From JAVXAN01 sp036660495 (GTDB lineage Bacteria; Bacillota_I; Bacilli_A; RF39; UBA660): 27,125 nt of DNA. The stretch spans positions 1 to 27,125 of the forward strand of contig JAVXAN010000007.1 in assembly GCA_036660495.1 (NCBI GenBank), read 5' to 3'. The position numbers and the translations under genes were made by a program. The notes beneath the pieces are model-generated. The model had not been told where the DNA came from. It searched no databases and saw only the letters and a program-made list of their open reading frames with translations. Shown in pieces: positions 23,686-27,125 of the stretch. Numbering within the stretch: position 1 is the first letter of the stretch; each line of letters opens with the position of its first letter.

Positions 23686-25869
23686 TTAACGAATTTTTTT
23701 ACTTTTATCTTTTTCAAACAAATATAATACCTGTCCTGCTAAAAGAACTGAAGAAAAAGTACCAGCTGCAAGCCCAAAAATAAGAGCAAGGTTAAATGGT
23801 AATATTTCCTTTGATCCTAATACAATTAAACATAATACTGGTATTAAAGTAGTAACCGTTGTATATATTGCCCTTGTAACCGTTTCAGAAACACTATTAT
23901 TTATGATTACTTTTAATTCTTCATTTGACATTTTTTTATTATTTTTATGACTATTTATATTTTCTCTTATACGATCAAACACTACAATCGTATTATTAAT
24001 TGAGTATCCAACAATTGTTAATATTGCTGCAATAAAGATAACGTTAACTTCTATTTTAAATACTGAAAACATAATGATTACAAATAATACATCATGAAAC
24101 AATGCTAATATTGATGACATTGCATAACTAAACTTAAACCTAAATGATATGTAAATAATTATTGCAATTGCTGCAAATAAAACTGAATACATTGCGTTTT
24201 TAATTAACTCTTGCTTTACAATATTTGTTACAACCCCAATTTCAGTTGTAGCTTCATACTTATTTTCAAAATATTTATTTACTTTATTAATATCTTTTTC
24301 CTTAAACTCATTAGATAATTTTACATAAACATTATTTGTATCAAGATTGTTTATTTCTTCAATATTATATCCAAGTTTTTTAAAATCCATTTTCACCATT
24401 TCAATAGTAATAGCTTTTGGAGCTTTAATTGAAACGTCTGATCCACTTTTAAAATCAATTCCTAAGTTTAATCCGGAAATTCCAACATAAATAAGTCCAA
24501 TAATTAAAAATAATGATGTGCTTATTAAGCATTTCTTAAGTAAACCGATTGAATCAATCTTTCTATCCTTTTTCTTTTTTGATTTATATTTAACAAAGAA
24601 ATTTGCTTTATCTTCAAAATACTTAGTTTTAACAAATTTTGATAAAACTATTCTGTTAATAAACACCATAATAAACATTGTTGCCATAATTGTAATAATT
24701 AACATGGTAGCAAAACCTTTAACGGAGCTTTCACCAAAAACAAATAATACAATTGCTACAATAAGCGTCGTTACGTTAGCATCAAATATAGTGGAAAATG
24801 ATAACTTATTTCCACTTATAAACGCATTTATTAAACTTTTTCCAGATTTTAATTCTTCTTTAACCCTTTCAAAAGTTACAACGCACGAATCAACTGCCAT
24901 ACCTATACCAAGTACTAAAGCAGCAATCCCAGGAAGAGTTAAAACCCCTCCAATTAACCAGAAAATACCAAGCACCATTAACATATAAAACATTAAGTTA
25001 AGCCCTGATATAAACCCAGCAAAATTATATAAAAGCGTCATAAATAATATAACTAAAATCATTCCTAAAATCCCTNNNNNNNNNNCTAATAAGGTTCTCA
25101 TTAAGGTATCTTGACCAAATGAAGCAGTTACGGTTTGAGAAGAAATTTCAACTAATTTAGTGTTTATGGAACCAGCATTTATACTAGTAGCTAAACTTTC
25201 AGCTTCTTCTTTTTCAAAATTACCTTGAATAATTACATCACTTGAAAAACCTTGGCTAACTGTTGCAGCACTTAAACACATGCTTCCAGCACTACCACAA
25301 GATGCTACGTCTTTATCATACGAATTATTCTCATCATCAAAATTATACCAAATAACTATTACGTTTTTTCCATTCTCACTTTCACTTACTTTTTTAGTAA
25401 CTTCTAAAAATTTTTCCTTATCTGCTACTTGTAGTGAAATTGCTGGGTTTCCTTTTTCATCAGCACTTAACTTAGCAGACTTAATTACTGAAGAATCCAT
25501 AAGCAAGTTATCATTAACATCTCTAAAAGATATGTTTGCAACGTTAGAAAGCTTTTTTCTAGCACTTTCAATGTCAGTTATTCCGGCTAATTTAACCCTT
25601 ATTCGGTTACTTCCTTCAATTGATATTTCTGGTTCTGAAACCCCTAAACCATCAATATTTCTTTTTAAAACGTCATGTGTGCTTCTTAAATCATCATTTG
25701 TTAAAGCTTTCCCATTAGTTGTTTTTACCTGGTATAAAACTTCAAACCCACCTTTTAAATCAAGCCCAAACTTAGTATCCTTAAAAAGTGGTATGTATAT
25801 TAAACTTGTAATTACAACCACAAATAAAAACGTAATTAACCTTGTTATGTATTTTTTCTTGTTTTTCAT
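23686..25869 (-). CDS. secDF: Fused protein-export membrane protein SecDF
   Basis: Membrane partner of SecYEG that uses proton flow to help pull exported proteins out. It is about 724-727 residues as a SecD-SecF fusion, as in Bacillus. SecD half: one N-terminal membrane segment, the exported P1 domain starting KFGLDLKGGFEVLYQV, then five segments with GIGMAVDSCVVTFERVKEEL holding the conserved SecD Asp. SecF half: GLNLGIDFKSGSDVSI, then GYSINNTIVVFDRIREN, where the usual SINDT Asp is Asn (codon 23992-23994). Ten Ns interrupt it at 25076-25085; the frame continues across them. AGATAGGTAG before the ATG is a weak ribosome binding site. The secDF to rel to dtd order and the spoVB neighbour match Bacillus, minus apt and recJ. 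Confidence 0.96.
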   Translation of the reverse strand: MKNKKKYITRLITFLFVVVITSLIYIPLFKDTKFGLDLKGGFEVLYQVKTTNGKALTNDDLRSTHDVLKRNIDGLGVSEPEISIEGSNRIRVKLAGITDIESARKKLSNVANISFRDVNDNLLMDSSVIKSAKLSADEKGNPAISLQVADKEKFLEVTKKVSESENGKNVIVIWYNFDDENNSYDKDVASCGSAGSMCLSAATVSQGFSSDVIIQGNFEKEEAESLATSINAGSINTKLVEISSQTVTASFGQDTLMRTLLXXXXGILGMILVILFMTLLYNFAGFISGLNLMFYMLMVLGIFWLIGGVLTLPGIAALVLGIGMAVDSCVVTFERVKEELKSGKSLINAFISGNKLSFSTIFDANVTTLIVAIVLFVFGESSVKGFATMLIITIMATMFIMVFINRIVLSKFVKTKYFEDKANFFVKYKSKKKKDRKIDSIGLLKKCLISTSLFLIIGLIYVGISGLNLGIDFKSGSDVSIKAPKAITIEMVKMDFKKLGYNIEEINNLDTNNVYVKLSNEFKEKDINKVNKYFENKYEATTEIGVVTNIVKQELIKNAMYSVLFAAIAIIIYISFRFKFSYAMSSILALFHDVLFVIIMFSVFKIEVNVIFIAAILTIVGYSINNTIVVFDRIRENINSHKNNKKMSNEELKVIINNSVSETVTRAIYTTVTTLIPVLCLIVLGSKEILPFNLALIFGLAAGTFSSVLLAGQVLYLFEKDKSKKIR
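25076..25085. other. Assembly gap of 10 Ns inside secDF
   Basis: A run of exactly ten Ns lies between the codons for MRTLL and GILGMIL of SecDF. Bacillus SecDF has TVFAGIVG here, so one residue rather than four is expected. The flanking bases G and A plus one base would give a GNA codon, such as GCA for Ala. The run is best read as a placeholder of arbitrary length. Confidence 0.9.
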
Positions 25870-25887
25870 AATGCTACCTATCTTTCT

Positions 25888-25916
25888 ATTATATTATGAT
25901 GATAATTTATTTTCAC
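25888..25916 (-). promoter_or_regulatory. Candidate promoter of secDF
   Basis: TATAAT (25888-25893) with GTGAAA (25911-25916) as a partial -35 at 17-base spacing. The whole 25870-25995 divergent region is very AT-rich, with several overlapping TATA-like sequences, so the exact start is uncertain. Confidence 0.4.
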
Positions 25917-25995
25917 CATTTTCTTTATATATTATATAACATATATAATATATTTGAAAGAAAAAGCGTAAAAATAATTATAAAACATATAATTT

Positions 25996-27125
25996 ATGGA
26001 TATGAAAAATATAACAAAGAACATTTTATTCAAAAACATCATTATTCTACTAGTATCAGGTGCAATTGCTAAAGTACTTGGAATGTTTTCTAAAATAATT
26101 TTAACAAGAACCGCTGGAATAAACACTATTAGTCTTTACACCTTAGTTACACCAACTTTAATGTTGTTTATTAGCATTTGTCAATTTAGTTTTCCAATAT
26201 CAATAAGTAAGCTAAGTGCTGAAGAAAAATATGATAATAATTGTTTACTTAAAAACGCTTATTTAATTTCATGGATTTTATCAGCTTTATTAATAATAAT
26301 AATCATTACTTTTTCAAGGAACATTGCCTTTTTATTACATAACCGAAGTCTTTATAAGCCAATATCAGCATTAGCTCTTATTATACCTCTTGTTAGTATA
26401 TCAAGCATCCAGCGTGGTTTTTTACATGGAAAAGAAGATATGATGCCAGGCTCTATAACAAATGTTTTAGAAGAAATAATTAAAATTGTTTTAATTATTT
26501 TAGTTATCCCTATTGCTATTTTAAACTCAAACATTACTGCAGTTGTTTTTATTGTTATTTTCAACTTAATAAGTGAGCTTATAAACATTATAATAATGGG
26601 TACCTGGATCAAAAAGAAATACCATTTAAGTTCTGAAAGTAAATATTCTAAAAAAGTTATCAAAGATATCTTAAATATCTCCATTCCAACTACCTTTATT
26701 CGGTTAATATCATCCGTTGGATTCTTTTTAGAACCAATAATTTTAACTTACGTTCTTTTAAAAACGGGTTATAGTTCAAATTACGTTAAATTAGAATATG
26801 GGGTTATTAACGCCTACATAATTCCAATTCTTTCAATTCCAATATTTTTTTCAGGCAGTATTGCCTCAGCACTTCTTCCTAATTTAACTAAACTTTATGC
26901 TACAAAATGTTATAAAAACTTCAATAAAAAGATTATACAAATGATGATTTTATCAATGGTAATAGGCGTTTTATTTCTAATAATAATTTTAGCTTTTCCA
27001 GGTAAAATACTAAGCTTACTGTATAACGTAAATTTTGGGATTAATTATTTATACTTAATTGGACCATTTTTTATAATTTTATACATACAACCAGTATTAT
27101 CAGTAAGCTTACAAGCTATGAATAA
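25996..27125 (+). CDS. spoVB: SpoVB/MurJ-like lipid flippase of the MOP superfamily, N-terminal part
   Basis: Multi-pass membrane protein cut by the window end; 376 codons are visible, with no stop. It starts MDMKNITKNILFKNIIILLVSGAIAKVLGMFSK in pieces that line up with Bacillus SpoVB. LYTLVTPTLMLFISICQFSFPISISKLSAEEK follows the family pattern (PTL.......Q.G.P.A.SKL.AE). Later comes IPLVSISSIQRGFLHGKEDMMPGSITNVLEEIIKI. SpoVB-type proteins move undecaprenyl-linked precursors across the membrane; in Bacillus SpoVB serves spore cortex synthesis. secDF and spoVB are near neighbours in Bacillus. It is the only confident plus-strand gene here. No ribosome binding site precedes ATG 25996 or the in-frame ATG at 26002. 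SpoVB-like paralogues also occur in non-spore formers, so the role is inferred. Confidence 0.85.
   Translation, partial: MDMKNITKNILFKNIIILLVSGAIAKVLGMFSKIILTRTAGINTISLYTLVTPTLMLFISICQFSFPISISKLSAEEKYDNNCLLKNAYLISWILSALLIIIIITFSRNIAFLLHNRSLYKPISALALIIPLVSISSIQRGFLHGKEDMMPGSITNVLEEIIKIVLIILVIPIAILNSNITAVVFIVIFNLISELINIIIMGTWIKKKYHLSSESKYSKKVIKDILNISIPTTFIRLISSVGFFLEPIILTYVLLKTGYSSNYVKLEYGVINAYIIPILSIPIFFSGSIASALLPNLTKLYATKCYKNFNKKIIQMMILSMVIGVLFLIIILAFPGKILSLLYNVNFGINYLYLIGPFFIILYIQPVLSVSLQAMN

Noticed and set aside
23655..23690. Hairpin AAACAAA / TTTGTTT between secDF and rel as a terminator
   Set aside because: Weak AT-only stem with no following T-run; read-through from secDF to rel seems likely.
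24518..24988. Plus-strand 156-codon ORF opposite secDF
   Set aside because: Mirror of SecDF membrane codons; no ribosome binding site. The same reasoning removes the plus-strand ORF at 25280-25939 and the minus-strand ORFs opposite spoVB.
1..27125. Mycoplasma-type genetic code (TGA as Trp)
   Set aside because: dtd and the yrrO-like gene end at TGA at conserved C-termini, with the next gene or promoter starting there, and conserved Trp residues are TGG.

Overview
This window is very AT-rich (GC below about 30% by eye). It comes from a Bacilli-like Gram-positive bacterium. Evidence: T-box leaders of Bacillota type, strong AGGAGG-type ribosome binding sites, sigma-A-like promoters with 16-17 base spacers, and a gene order that closely follows Bacillus subtilis. 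TGA is a true stop (for example at the ends of dtd and the yrrO-like gene) and Trp is TGG, so this is not the Mycoplasma code. An uncultured, reduced Bacilli or Mollicutes-like lineage is the best guess. The species cannot be named from the sequence.

Every confident gene from 1 to 25,869 is on the minus strand. In transcription order (right to left): secDF, relA/rel, dtd and an AI-2E-family exporter (yrrI-like) form one packed run. An alanine-type T-box then precedes a P-loop nucleotide kinase-like gene, alaS and mltG, probably one transcript. ireB, ruvX and a DUF1292 gene (yrzB-like) form the next operon. trmR, trhP1 (yrrN-like) and trhP2 (yrrO-like) form a tRNA wobble-uridine modification operon. 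greA, tig and lon are mostly single units with their own promoters and terminators. A SpoVID-like LysM protein and a YsxE/CotS-like degenerate kinase follow, in the place they hold next to valS in Bacillus. After these come a prepilin-like surface protein, a coiled-coil membrane protein, a valine-type T-box with valS, a 99-residue unknown protein, and the first 69 codons of proS.

At 25,996 the only confident plus-strand gene begins: a SpoVB-like lipid flippase that runs off the window. It diverges from secDF.

The content is mostly translation and its quality control (ValS, AlaS, ProS, Dtd, TrmR/TrhP), stringent response (Rel), transcription elongation (GreA), protein folding, turnover and export (Tig, Lon, SecDF), and cell wall or spore-envelope assembly (MltG, IreB, SpoVID-like, YsxE-like, SpoVB-like). 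The most interesting signals are inside familiar genes. Rel has lost the Glu-Asp pair of its ppGpp hydrolase motif. SecF has Asn in place of the conserved Asp of its proton path. Spore-envelope genes persist in otherwise reduced form. The alanine T-box appears to control a nucleotide kinase and a peptidoglycan terminase together with alaS. A run of 10 Ns lies inside secDF and probably stands for about one base. I found no tRNA, rRNA, CRISPR array, insertion sequence or prophage.
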